From NCBI RefSeq assembly GCF_001509475.1, contig NZ_LLZG01000367.1:1-55464 (forward strand): a stretch of DNA of 55,464 nt, given 5' to 3'. The position numbers and the translations under genes are program-made. This stretch comes from Streptomyces regalis (GTDB taxonomy: Bacteria > Actinomycetota > Actinomycetes > Streptomycetales > Streptomycetaceae). Shown piece by piece: positions 1 to 11,720 of this stretch; the stretch's first letter is position 1; each line of letters opens with the position of its first letter. The notes beneath the pieces are model-generated. The model had not been told where the DNA came from. It was given only the letters and a program-made list of their open reading frames with translations, and searched no databases.

Positions 1-907
1 CCCGAGCCACCACCTCCGACGCCACCACCCCCGCCGGCACCCGAAGCGTCGTAGCAACCGGCGCAGCCTCCCCGGCCTCGTACACGTACGGCTCCAAACC
101 CCCACCCAGCGCAACCGCCCCCGCCCGAGCAGACAGCGCAGCGGCCCGGTGACGGGCCATCACTGCATCCAGCCCGTCCGCCTCGATCCGCTCCACACAC
201 GCCTCGAGCGCCAGCATCTCCAGCTGCGCAGGCGCATGCAGCAGCGCCTTGCGCCCACCGTCGATCCACCGCTCCTTCCAGTCGAGCAGCGACAGATACG
301 ACCGTCGCGGCGCCCTGGGATTCGCCGCCATCCGCGCCCACGCCCGCTCGCTCACCGACACCGCCGACACCCCGGCCGGCCCGCCCATCGCCTTCTGCGC
401 CCCGATGACGCACAGGTCCACGCCCCACGCGTCCGGCAGCACCGGCTCGGCCCCGATCGACGCCACCGCGTCCAGGTAGAACAGCGCCCCGTGCGCCCGT
501 ACGACCTCACCGATCTCGGCGACGGGATTGGTGTTGCCGGTCGCCGCCTCCGCATGCACCAGGGACACGAAGTCGATCTCCGGGTGCTCGGCGAAGGCCT
601 CCCGGATCTGCTCCGCCGTGACGGCCGTATGGAAGGGCACCGCCAGATCGATCACGGTCGCGCCGCAGTCACGCAGCCAGTCCCCGAAGGTCTGCCCGTA
701 CGGACCGGTGATCACGTTCAGCGCGGTCGTGCCGGGCCCGGCCGTCCCCCGGATCGCCCCTTCGAGCGGCAGCAGCGCCTCGCCCTGCATGATCACGACG
801 TCCTGCTCGGTCCCGAGCAGCCGGGCCACCCGGTCCTCGACGGCCGCGAATCGGGCGGCGCTCAGCGGGGCCAGGTCCAGGAAGGGGTGGGTCACGGCGG
901 GGCTCAC
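1..907 (-). CDS. Class V PLP-dependent aminotransferase (alanine/serine-glyoxylate type), 3' end cut by window
   Basis: Translating the minus strand from a GTG at 907 gives VSPAVTHPFLDLAP..., a fold type I small-subunit aminotransferase. The motif VIGAQKAMGGPAGVSAV holds the probable PLP-binding lysine, and the preceding DAVASIGAEPV matches the cofactor-contact region of alanine-glyoxylate/serine-pyruvate aminotransferases. Such enzymes move amino groups from Ala or Ser to glyoxylate or pyruvate in the cytoplasm. A purine-rich GAAGAGAGCGAA lies just upstream of the GTG. The gene runs off the left edge, so the C-terminus is missing. It is divergent from an amino acid importer, which fits amino acid metabolism, but the exact substrate cannot be read. 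Confidence 0.8.
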   Translation of the reverse strand, partial: MSPAVTHPFLDLAPLSAARFAAVEDRVARLLGTEQDVVIMQGEALLPLEGAIRGTAGPGTTALNVITGPYGQTFGDWLRDCGATVIDLAVPFHTAVTAEQIREAFAEHPEIDFVSLVHAEAATGNTNPVAEIGEVVRAHGALFYLDAVASIGAEPVLPDAWGVDLCVIGAQKAMGGPAGVSAVSVSERAWARMAANPRAPRRSYLSLLDWKERWIDGGRKALLHAPAQLEMLALEACVERIEADGLDAVMARHRAAALSARAGAVALGGGLEPYVYEAGEAAPVATTLRVPAGVVASEVVAR

Positions 908-1050
908 TTCGCTCTCTTCGACTCCGGGATCGACGCAGACGAGCGTAAACCGAGCGGTGACCGGGCATGGAGCGGGCGCCCCACACCCTTTCCGCACCTC
1001 TTCCCGCTCCCGACTTCTTAGGTCGAACAGCCCCTTAGCCATCGGTTTGA

Positions 1051-1079
1051 TTTGAGGGCCTCAAACTTCTCCTTATAAT
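1051..1079 (+). promoter_or_regulatory. Sigma-70-type promoter with palindromic operator over the -35
   Basis: A consensus -10 TATAAT lies at 1074-1079, and 17 bases upstream is TTTGAG (1051-1056), a plausible -35. The -35 is embedded in a perfect palindrome TTTGAGGGCCTCAAA (1051-1065, 7-bp arms around one base). The importer start codon follows about 34 bases after the -10. This arrangement suggests repression of the amino acid importer operon by a dimeric regulator binding over the -35. The regulator is not identifiable here. Confidence 0.6.
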
Positions 1080-1112
1080 CGGAACCCACAGTTCCCCGAC
1101 AGGAGGCTCCCC

Positions 1113-1964
1113 GTGAAGACGACCCTCGGGCGCCGGACCCGCATTCTGGCCGCCACCACCGCGACGGCCGGGCTGGTGCTCGTGGCCGGCTGCTCCTCCG
1201 ACGACAACGGAGGCAGCGGCACGAAGACCGCGGCCGGCGGCGTCGAGCTCGTCAAGGCGGGCCGGCTCACCACCTGCACCCACCTGCCGTACCCGCCGTT
1301 CCAGTCGGAGATCGACGGCAAGGTGCAGGGCTTCGACGTCTCCCTCATCGACCTGGTCGCGGACGACCTGGGCGTGCAGCAGGACATCGTCGACCAGCCC
1401 TTCGAGAACTTCAAGACCGGCGGATCCCTCAACGCCGGCCAGTGCGACCTCGCCGCCGCCGGCATGACCATCACCGAGGAGCGCAAGAAGAACGTCGACT
1501 TCTCCGACCCGTACTTCGAGGCCACCCAGGCCGTCCTGGTCGACAAGAAGAGCGGCATCTCCTCCTTCGCGGACCTCAAGGGCAAGAAGGTCGGCGCCCA
1601 GGCGCAGACCACCGGCGAGGACTACGCCAAGAGCAAGGGCCTGGACCCCGTCTCCTTCGAGTCCTCCGACGCCGTCATCAACGGCCTGCGCACCGGCCAG
1701 GTCGAGGCGGTCGTCATCGACTACCCGGTCGTCCAGGGCTGGCTGAAGGACAAGGCCAACGCGGACGCCTTCGAGGTCGCCGAGCAGCTCAACACCGGTG
1801 AGCAGTACGGCTTCACGGTGAAGAAGGGCAACACCAAGCTCCGCGAGGCCATCAACAAGGCGATCAAGGACGCGAAGGCCGACGGCACGTACAAGAAGCT
1901 GTACGAGCAGTGGATCGGCCCGTACGACGAGTCCGCCGCCTCTGCCTCGCCCGCCGCGTCCTGA
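1113..1964 (+). CDS. Polar amino acid ABC transporter substrate-binding lipoprotein
   Basis: A 283-residue extracellular solute-binding protein of family 3 (HisJ/GlnH type). The N-terminus has a basic start, a hydrophobic stretch and the lipobox VAGC (LVLVAGCSSDD), so it should be lipid-anchored outside the membrane. Family features include LTTCTHLPYPPFQSEIDGKVQGFDVSLIDLVADDLG, AGMTITEERKKNVDFSDPYFEA and a C-terminal YKKLYEQWIGPYDES. It captures an amino acid and passes it to the permease whose start is 5 bases downstream. The start GTG has an AGGAGG ribosome binding site. Substrate specificity (Glu/Gln, Arg or other) is not readable with confidence. Confidence 0.93.
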   Translation: MKTTLGRRTRILAATTATAGLVLVAGCSSDDNGGSGTKTAAGGVELVKAGRLTTCTHLPYPPFQSEIDGKVQGFDVSLIDLVADDLGVQQDIVDQPFENFKTGGSLNAGQCDLAAAGMTITEERKKNVDFSDPYFEATQAVLVDKKSGISSFADLKGKKVGAQAQTTGEDYAKSKGLDPVSFESSDAVINGLRTGQVEAVVIDYPVVQGWLKDKANADAFEVAEQLNTGEQYGFTVKKGNTKLREAINKAIKDAKADGTYKKLYEQWIGPYDESAASASPAAS

Positions 1965-1968
1965 CCCG

Positions 1969-2811
1969 ATGACCGACACCACCGGCGCAGACGTAGAACT
2001 CCAGCCGAAGAAAAAGGGCCTGACCCGGCGTCAGAAGCGCAGCCTGTCGCGCGGTATCCAGTACGTCGTCTTCGTCGCGGCCGTGATCGCCTTCGCGGTC
2101 GCGGCCGACTGGGACCGGCTGCAGAACCAGTTCGCGCAGAAGGCCATAGCGGAGCAGATGTTCCCCGAGGTCATCACGCTCGCGCTGAAGAACACCGTGC
2201 TGTACACCGTGTCCGGCTTCGCCGTCGGACTGGTCCTCGGCATGGTGATCGCGCTGATGCGGCTGTCGTCCGTGGGGCCGTACCGCTGGCTCGCCGGCGT
2301 CTACATCGAGATCTTCCGCGGTCTGCCCGCCCTGCTGATCTTCATCTTCATCGGGGTCGCCGTGCCGCTGGCCTTCCCGGGCACGGAGATCCCGGGCGGT
2401 ACGTACGGCAAGGTCGCGCTCGCGCTCGGCCTGGTGGCCGCCGCGTACATGGCGGAGACGATCCGCGCCGGCATCCAGGCGGTGCCCAAGGGGCAGATGG
2501 AGGCGGCGCGCTCGCTCGGGTTCTCGCCCGCCCGCGCCATGATCTCGATCATCATCCCGCAGGCGTTCCGGATCATCCTCCCGCCGCTGACCAACGAACT
2601 CGTCCTGCTCTTCAAGGACTCCTCGCTGGTGCTGTTCCTCGGTGTGACGCTGGAGGAGCGCGAACTGTCCAAGTTCGGCCGCGACCTGGCCAGCCAGACC
2701 GCCAACTCCACGCCGATCCTGGTCGCCGGCCTGTGCTATCTGCTGGTCACGATCCCGCTCGGCTTCGTCGTACGCCGCATGGAGGCGAAGGCCCAGGAGG
2801 CCGTGAAGTGA
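1969..2811 (+). CDS. Amino acid ABC transporter permease
   Basis: A 280-residue integral membrane protein of the HisM/GlnP type. A cytoplasmic N-terminus rich in Lys/Arg ([13 protein letters not shown]) precedes about five hydrophobic helices. The EAA loop is visible as [34 protein letters not shown], which contacts the ATPase. It forms the transmembrane path of the importer. The start lies 5 bases after the binding-protein stop and the stop overlaps the ATPase start (GTGA), indicating one transcript with coupled translation. The family is clear; the transported amino acid is not. Confidence 0.93.
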   Translation: MTDTTGADVELQPKKKGLTRRQKRSLSRGIQYVVFVAAVIAFAVAADWDRLQNQFAQKAIAEQMFPEVITLALKNTVLYTVSGFAVGLVLGMVIALMRLSSVGPYRWLAGVYIEIFRGLPALLIFIFIGVAVPLAFPGTEIPGGTYGKVALALGLVAAAYMAETIRAGIQAVPKGQMEAARSLGFSPARAMISIIIPQAFRIILPPLTNELVLLFKDSSLVLFLGVTLEERELSKFGRDLASQTANSTPILVAGLCYLLVTIPLGFVVRRMEAKAQEAVK

Positions 2812-3617
2812 CAAAGAAGACCCTTGGCTCCCGACCGGAGATCGAAGTCCGCGGCCTGCACAAGTCCTTCGGCGACAACCAGGTGCTGCGCGGCATCGAC
2901 CTGGAGATCGGCCAGGGCGAGGTCGTGTGCGTCATCGGCCCGTCCGGCTCCGGCAAGTCGACGCTCCTGCGCTGCGTGAACCTGCTCGAAGAGCCCACCA
3001 AGGGGCAGGTCTTCGTCGGCGGCACCGAGCTCACCGACCCGGACGTCGACATCGACGCCGTACGCCGTCGTATCGGCATGGTCTTCCAGCAGTTCAACCT
3101 GTTCCCGCACCTCACGGTGACCGAGAACCTCAGCCTGCCGCAGCGCCGGGTCCTGGGGCGCGACAAGGCGACGGCCGCGAAGGTCGCCGCCGAGAACCTG
3201 GAGCGGGTCGGCCTGTCGGAGAAGGCGACGGCGTACCCGTCCTCCCTCTCCGGCGGCCAGCAGCAGCGCGTCGCCATCGCCCGCGCGCTCGCCATGGGCC
3301 CCGAGGTGATGCTCTTCGACGAGCCGACGTCGGCGCTGGACCCGGAGCTGGTGGGGGACGTACTGGCCGTGATGCGCATGCTCGCGAACGAGGGCATGAC
3401 GATGATGGTCGTCACCCACGAGATGACCTTCGCGCGCGAGGTCGCCGACCGCGTCGTCTTCATGGACGGCGGAGTGATCGTCGAGGACGGCATCCCCGAC
3501 CAGGTCATCGGCAACCCGCAGCACGAACGCACCCGCCACTTCCTCTCCCGCCTCCTCGACCCGGCGATGGCCGAGGTGGAGGAGGAGACCTCGGACCAGG
3601 TGGGCAAGGGCGACTAG
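2808..3617 (+). CDS. Amino acid ABC transporter ATP-binding protein
   Basis: A 269-residue ABC ATPase of the GlnQ/HisP group. The Walker A motif is GPSGSGKST, the Q-loop [12 protein letters not shown], the signature [15 protein letters not shown], the Walker [14 protein letters not shown], and the switch histidine is in VVTHEM. A start at the GTG in the GTGA overlap with the permease stop gives [23 protein letters not shown], the usual N-terminus. It powers import through the preceding permease. The C-terminus is acidic ([14 protein letters not shown]). Confidence 0.93.
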   Translation: MTKKTLGSRPEIEVRGLHKSFGDNQVLRGIDLEIGQGEVVCVIGPSGSGKSTLLRCVNLLEEPTKGQVFVGGTELTDPDVDIDAVRRRIGMVFQQFNLFPHLTVTENLSLPQRRVLGRDKATAAKVAAENLERVGLSEKATAYPSSLSGGQQQRVAIARALAMGPEVMLFDEPTSALDPELVGDVLAVMRMLANEGMTMMVVTHEMTFAREVADRVVFMDGGVIVEDGIPDQVIGNPQHERTRHFLSRLLDPAMAEVEEETSDQVGKGD

Positions 3618-3652
3618 CCGGTCATCGAGGTCCGGTCATTAAGGTGCAGTAC

Positions 3653-4747
3653 ATGAGCGATCGCGCGGGTGTGCTGCACGTGAAGGGCCGGGTCCTGGTC
3701 GGGCCCGACGACGTCCGGGACGAGTTGTGGGTCGTCGACGGCCGGATCTCCTACGACCGTCCCGCCGGCGCCCGCGACGTCCGTACCGTCGAGGGCTGGG
3801 CCCTGCCCGGCCTCGTCGACGCGCACTGCCATGTGGGCCTCGGCGCGCACGGCCCGGTCGACGACGGCACCGCGGAGAAGCAGGCGCTGACCGACCGCGA
3901 CTTGGGCACCCTGCTGATCCGCGACGCGGGGTCGCCCTCCGACACCCGCTGGGTCGACGACCGCGAGGACCTGCCGAAGATCATCAGGGCCGGGCGGCAC
4001 ATCGCCCGCACCCGCCGCTACATCCGCGGCTACGCGCACGAGATCGAACCGGAGGACCTGGTCGCCTACGTCACCCAGGAGGCCGGGCGCGGCGACGGCT
4101 GGGTCAAGCTGGTCGGCGACTGGATCGACCGCGACCTCGGGGACCTCACGCCGACCTGGCCGCGGGACGCGGTGGAGGCGGCCATCGCGGAGGCCCACCG
4201 CCTGGGCGCCCGGGTCACCGCGCACTGCTTCTCGGAGGACTCCCTCCAGGACCTGGTCGAGTCGGGCATCGACTGCATCGAACACGCCACGGGCCTGACC
4301 GAGGACCTGATCCCGCTTTTCGCCTCGCGGGGCGTGGCGATCGTGCCGACCCTGGTCAACATCGCGACCTTCCCGAAGCTGGCCGACGGCGGCGAGTCCA
4401 AGTTCCCCCGCTGGTCGGCCCATATGCGCCGGCTCCACGAACGCCGCTACGACACGGTCCGCTCCGCCTACGACGCCGGCATCCCGGTCTTCGTGGGCAC
4501 GGACGCGGGCGGCACCCTGCCCCACGGTCTGGTGGCGGCCGAGGTGGCGGAACTGGTCACCGCCGGCATCCCCGCGGTCGAGGCCCTCGCGGCGACGACC
4601 TGGAGCGCCCGGAAGTGGCTCGGCCGCCCCGGCCTGGAAGAGGGGGCGGCGGCGGACCTCGTCGTGTACGACTCCGACCCGCGGGCCGACGTACGGGTGC
4701 TGGCGGCGCCTCGACGGATCGTCCTGAACGGGAAGATCGTGGGCTGA
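3653..4747 (+). CDS. Amidohydrolase family metal-dependent hydrolase
   Basis: A 364-residue cytoplasmic protein starting at ATG 3653 (MSDRAGVLHVKGRVLVGP). Amidohydrolase metal motifs are visible in order: DAHCHVG (HxH), WVKLVGDW (possible bridging or metal lysine), VTAHCF, CIEHATG and FVGTDAGG (catalytic Asp). The composite beta-domain caps the barrel at both ends (N-terminal GRVLVGP..., C-terminal GAAADLVVYDSDPR). The pattern resembles imidazolonepropionase-like hydrolases and prolidases. It follows the importer by 35 bases and may share its transcript, so a role in using the imported nitrogen compound is possible but inferred. Confidence 0.85.
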   Translation: MSDRAGVLHVKGRVLVGPDDVRDELWVVDGRISYDRPAGARDVRTVEGWALPGLVDAHCHVGLGAHGPVDDGTAEKQALTDRDLGTLLIRDAGSPSDTRWVDDREDLPKIIRAGRHIARTRRYIRGYAHEIEPEDLVAYVTQEAGRGDGWVKLVGDWIDRDLGDLTPTWPRDAVEAAIAEAHRLGARVTAHCFSEDSLQDLVESGIDCIEHATGLTEDLIPLFASRGVAIVPTLVNIATFPKLADGGESKFPRWSAHMRRLHERRYDTVRSAYDAGIPVFVGTDAGGTLPHGLVAAEVAELVTAGIPAVEALAATTWSARKWLGRPGLEEGAAADLVVYDSDPRADVRVLAAPRRIVLNGKIVG

Positions 4748-4754
4748 GTCGGCC

Positions 4755-4788
4755 GTTGCGCCTGTGACTGTGTTGCGCCTGTGACTGT
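4755..4788 (+). repeat. 17-bp perfect tandem duplication
   Basis: GTTGCGCCTGTGACTGT occurs twice head to tail (4755-4771 and 4772-4788) in the 183-base gap between the amidohydrolase and the LAETG gene. The rest of that gap holds a short inverted repeat (AGGTTCGAAAACCT) but no recognisable gene. The duplication may be a replication slippage or a duplicated binding site. Confidence 0.6.
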
Positions 4789-4930
4789 GGAGAACGTGCG
4801 TGCCATGAGGTTCGAAAACCTGCACGGGAAACACACGTAGGGGTGAACTCTCGGCAGGATGCTGACCGGGCATCCCGCATGCGCGACTCTTGGCAGGTCC
4901 CGAGCAAGTCTCCCCCGAGGGGTCCCCACC

Positions 4931-5863
4931 TTGAACGGCAAGAACCTCCGCATGCCCGCACGCCGTCTCGCCACCGTCGCGACGGCCACCGCCCTGGCCG
5001 CGGGTCCCGCGGTCCTGGCCGCCGCGGGACCCGCGTACGCGACCGGTGACGAGGGTCGCGCAAGCGCCGTCGTGCTGCGCACCGGTCTCGACGTCTCCCT
5101 GCTCAACAAGACCGTGAACGTCCCGCTGGCGGTCTCCCTGAACGAGGTGCAGGCGCCCGAGAGTGCCGAAAAGTCCACGCTGACGGCCCAGTTGAACGGC
5201 GTGGACGGCGGAAAGCCGTTCAGCGTGCTGAGCGCGGAGGTCGCCTCGTCGAAGGCGACGGTCGCCGACGGCAAGGCCGAGGGCTACACCAACCTCGCCC
5301 ACGCCAAGGTCCACGTCCCCGGCCTGCCGCTGCTCTCCCTCATCGAGGTCGGCCAGGTCACCTCCAAGGCCACCTGCGAGGCCGGCAAGACGCCGACCGC
5401 CTCGTCCAACCTGCTGGGCGACGTCACCGTACTGGGCAAGAAGGTCACGCTGACCGCAGGAGGGACCACGAAGGTCGAGGTGCCGGGCGTGGGCGACGTG
5501 CGGCTGGACTACTCCAAGACGGAGACCGCATCGCGTACGGCCGCCGCCACCGCCCTCGAACTCAAGATCTCCGTCAACCCGTTGAAGCTGAACGTGGCCG
5601 ACGTCCAGGGCACCCTGACCCTGGCCGAGGCGACCTGCGAGACACCGGACGCGCCCGCGCAGGAAGCCGACCCGAGCACCGGCCCCAGCACCGCCCCGGG
5701 CACCGGTTCGGCCGGCGACGTCAAGCCCCAGGGCGAGTCCGCCGACGACGGCCTCGCCGAGACCGGCGGCAGCTCCATGACGCCGTACATCGCGGGCGGC
5801 GCGGTCGCGCTCCTCGTCGTGGGTGGGGGAGCGGTGGCACTGACGCGGCGGACCCGGGGCTGA
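4931..5863 (+). CDS. SCO1860-family LAETG-anchored cell wall protein
   Basis: A 310-residue secreted protein. The chosen TTG start at 4931 has GAGGGG eight bases upstream; an ATG at 4952 is an alternative. The signal peptide is RRLATVATATALAAGPAVLAAAGPAYA. The mature part is Ala/Val/Thr-rich with a repeated choice-of-anchor-like pattern, followed by a linker rich in Pro, Ser and Thr (about 240-265), the sortase motif LAETG, a hydrophobic helix (YIAGGAVALLVVGGGAVAL) and the basic tail TRRTRG. This matches class E sortase substrates of Streptomyces and the family named after SCO1860. It should be covalently attached to peptidoglycan. Its function is unknown. Confidence 0.85.
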   Translation: MNGKNLRMPARRLATVATATALAAGPAVLAAAGPAYATGDEGRASAVVLRTGLDVSLLNKTVNVPLAVSLNEVQAPESAEKSTLTAQLNGVDGGKPFSVLSAEVASSKATVADGKAEGYTNLAHAKVHVPGLPLLSLIEVGQVTSKATCEAGKTPTASSNLLGDVTVLGKKVTLTAGGTTKVEVPGVGDVRLDYSKTETASRTAAATALELKISVNPLKLNVADVQGTLTLAEATCETPDAPAQEADPSTGPSTAPGTGSAGDVKPQGESADDGLAETGGSSMTPYIAGGAVALLVVGGGAVALTRRTRG

Positions 5864-5912
5864 CGGGGCGGGCGCACGGATCCGCGATCGGCGCACGCGC
5901 GCAGTCGTGGAG

Positions 5913-5957
5913 GAGGGCAGTCCCCGTAGCCTGGCATGCTGTCGTGGGACTGCCCTC
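5913..5957. terminator. Bidirectional hairpin terminator between convergent genes
   Basis: A perfect 12-bp inverted repeat (GAGGGCAGTCCC at 5913-5924, GGGACTGCCCTC at 5946-5957) with a 21-base loop sits between the LAETG gene and the convergent GH27 gene. There is no clear T-run in either direction, as is common in Streptomyces. Confidence 0.7.
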
Positions 5958-5995
5958 TTCCGGTCGGGCGCTTCCCTGCGCGGCAGGGGGGCGGG

Positions 5996-7642
5996 TTACG
6001 GGAGCGTGGTCCACTTCTGGTTGTTCTGGCCGTTGCAGGTCCACAGGATGACTGGGGTCCCGTTGGCGGTGCCGGCCCCGTTGACGTCAAGGCACAGCCC
6101 GGCGTTGACGTTGCGGATCGACCCGTCGGCCTGCACGGTCCACTTCTGGTTGTTCTGGCCGTTGCAGGGCCAGATGATGACCGGTGTGCCGTTGGTGGTG
6201 CCCTGGTTGGAGGCGTCCAGGCACTTGTCGCCGTAGACGCGGATCTCGCCGCCGGCCCAGGTGGTCCAGAGCTGGTTGGCGGCCGTGTGGCAGTCCCAGA
6301 TCAGCGTCGCCGCCCCGGCCGCGGTGGAGGCGCGGTCCACGTCCAGGCAGCGGCCGGACCCGGTACCGCGCAGGCGTGCTGTGGTGGAGGCCAGCGGGCT
6401 GCCGCCGGTCATCTTGAACACGGCGACACCGTGCGCCGGGACGCTGGCGGAGATCTGGCCGGAGGTGCTGGACGTGGCGCCGGTCCACAGGTCGGTGAGG
6501 GTGAACGAGCCTCCGGTGAGGCCGACCTGCGCGGCCGTGGCCGTGACGGTCGCGGTGCTGCTTCCCCGGTTGAACAGGCCCACCGCGACCGAGCCGTCGG
6601 ACAGGCGCTTGGCGAACACCTCGGTGTCGCCGTCGTCGCGCACCCGGCGACCGCCCGCGCCCAGCGAGTCCTGGTTCACCGCCAGCAGACGCGGGTTGCG
6701 CAGGATCGCGCTCACGTCACTGGACATGGTGCGGATGTCGTTGCCCGCGATGAGCGGTGCGCTCATCAGCGCCCACAGGGCGAAGTGGGAGCGGGACTCG
6801 GTCAGGGACAGGCCGGGACGGCCGACGACCAGCATGTCGGGGTCGTTCCAGTGGCCCGGACCCGACTGAGCGGCCAGCGGGGCGTTGACGTCCAGGACGT
6901 TGCCGACGCCCATGGGGTAGCTGTTGGTGTTGCCGTTCTGCCAGATGTCGAGCAGGTCCTCGGTCGTCCGCCACAGGTCGGCGACCTGGCCCCAGTCGTA
7001 TGTGGCGCCGGTGATGGGGTGGAAGCTGTTGGGGTTGATGCTGTAGACGATCGGACGGCCGGTGGCGCGCAGGGCGTCGCGCATGAGCGTGAACTGTGCG
7101 ACCTGCTCGCTGAGGGTGCCGCTGCCGGAGCACCAGTCGTACTTGAGGTAGTCCACGCCCCATGAGGCGAACGTGGCGGCGTCCTGGGCCTCGTGGCCCT
7201 TGCTGCCGGTGGAGCCGGGGTAGTTGCCCACGCCCTGGGCGCACGTCTTCTCGTTGGGTGCCTGGTAGATGCCGAACTTCAGGCCCTTGCTGTGGATGTA
7301 GTCCCCGAGCGCCTTCATGCCGCTGGGGAAGGTGGTCGGGTTGGCCCGGAGGTTGCCCGCGCTGTCACGCTGCGGGTCGAACCAGCAGTCGTCGACGACG
7401 ACGTACTGGTAGCCCGCGTCCTTCATGCCGGAGGACACCATCGCGTCGGCGGCCTGGCGGACCTGCGCCTCGTTGATCCCGCATCCGAAGCTGTTCCAGC
7501 TGTTCCAGCCCAGCGGCGGGGTCAGCGCGGGGCTGCCCGGCGCGGCCTCGGCGGTCGTGCCGGCGGAGGCGGTGACACAGGCGGTGAGCGTCAGCGCGGT
7601 GGCCGCGAGGAGACGCAGCAGTCGTCTGGGTGGGGGAACCAT
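5996..7642 (-). CDS. Secreted GH27 glycosidase (alpha-galactosidase or beta-L-arabinopyranosidase) with C-terminal CBM13
   Basis: A 548-residue exported enzyme. The N-terminus carries a signal sequence with LTAC (Cys22), so it may be a lipoprotein. The GH27 barrel runs about 38-400: WNSWNSFGCG, VVVDDCW, the nucleophile Asp169 in YLKYDWC, and the probable acid/base Asp229 in WRTTEDLLD. A Greek-key domain is followed by a ricin-B/CBM13 lectin (about 418-548) with QxW repeats NQLW, NQKW, NQKW. The substrate loop reads GIYQAPNEKTC rather than the usual GIYSDAGxxTC, so specificity could depart from plain alpha-galactosidase; GH27 also includes Streptomyces beta-L-arabinopyranosidases with CBM13. 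The neighbours act on arabinan. A GGAAGGA ribosome binding site supports the ATG start. Confidence 0.9.
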   Translation of the reverse strand: MVPPPRRLLRLLAATALTLTACVTASAGTTAEAAPGSPALTPPLGWNSWNSFGCGINEAQVRQAADAMVSSGMKDAGYQYVVVDDCWFDPQRDSAGNLRANPTTFPSGMKALGDYIHSKGLKFGIYQAPNEKTCAQGVGNYPGSTGSKGHEAQDAATFASWGVDYLKYDWCSGSGTLSEQVAQFTLMRDALRATGRPIVYSINPNSFHPITGATYDWGQVADLWRTTEDLLDIWQNGNTNSYPMGVGNVLDVNAPLAAQSGPGHWNDPDMLVVGRPGLSLTESRSHFALWALMSAPLIAGNDIRTMSSDVSAILRNPRLLAVNQDSLGAGGRRVRDDGDTEVFAKRLSDGSVAVGLFNRGSSTATVTATAAQVGLTGGSFTLTDLWTGATSSTSGQISASVPAHGVAVFKMTGGSPLASTTARLRGTGSGRCLDVDRASTAAGAATLIWDCHTAANQLWTTWAGGEIRVYGDKCLDASNQGTTNGTPVIIWPCNGQNNQKWTVQADGSIRNVNAGLCLDVNGAGTANGTPVILWTCNGQNNQKWTTLP

Positions 7643-7678
7643 GGAGGGTCCTTCCTGGGAGATGAAGCGGAAACCGCC

Positions 7679-7707
7679 TGTGACCGTGCCTGACGGGCAC
7701 GGTCACA
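7679..7707 (-). terminator. 12-bp perfect hairpin between GH62 and GH27
   Basis: TGTGACCGTGCC (7679-7690) pairs perfectly with GGCACGGTCACA (7696-7707) across a 5-base loop. It lies 23 bases past the GH62 stop and 36 bases before the GH27 start on the minus strand. It may terminate GH62 transcription, act as a partial terminator, or protect the upstream mRNA. Confidence 0.65.
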
Positions 7708-7730
7708 AGCTTCTGATCATGTGCGCGCGG

Positions 7731-11556
<3,826 letters not shown>

Positions 11557-11631
11557 CTTGAACCCTTCGGTGGTGAGAGAGCGATTACTTGGCCGTTGGT
11601 GTGTTTGGCTCACATGTCCGACGGTCGGGTG

Positions 11632-11720
11632 CAGCACGTCACGGGCATGTGTGCTGCCGGTGTGGCGGCCCTGTGGCGCCATACGTCCGGCAGGCCGACG
11701 GCATCACAGCAAAGCTGTTG
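11632..11720 (-). pseudogene. Relic of a GH127-type gene (about 60 bp near-identical to the intact copy)
   Basis: Positions 11632-11700 align with 10927-10984 inside the intact GH127 gene at about 95% identity, apart from one roughly 10-base insertion (GGCCCTGTGG region). In protein terms the relic reads VGLPDVWRH then, after the shift, RHTGSTHARDVL, against VGLLDVWRHIGSTQARDVLL in the gene. It lies in the same orientation 76 bases upstream of the intact start, in non-coding sequence. It is best explained as debris of a second GH127 paralogue or of a partial duplication. Confidence 0.7.

Noticed and set aside
4790..4930. Possible riboswitch before the LAETG gene
   Set aside because: The short inverted repeat AGGTTCGAAAACCT is present but there is no B12 box or other known riboswitch core.
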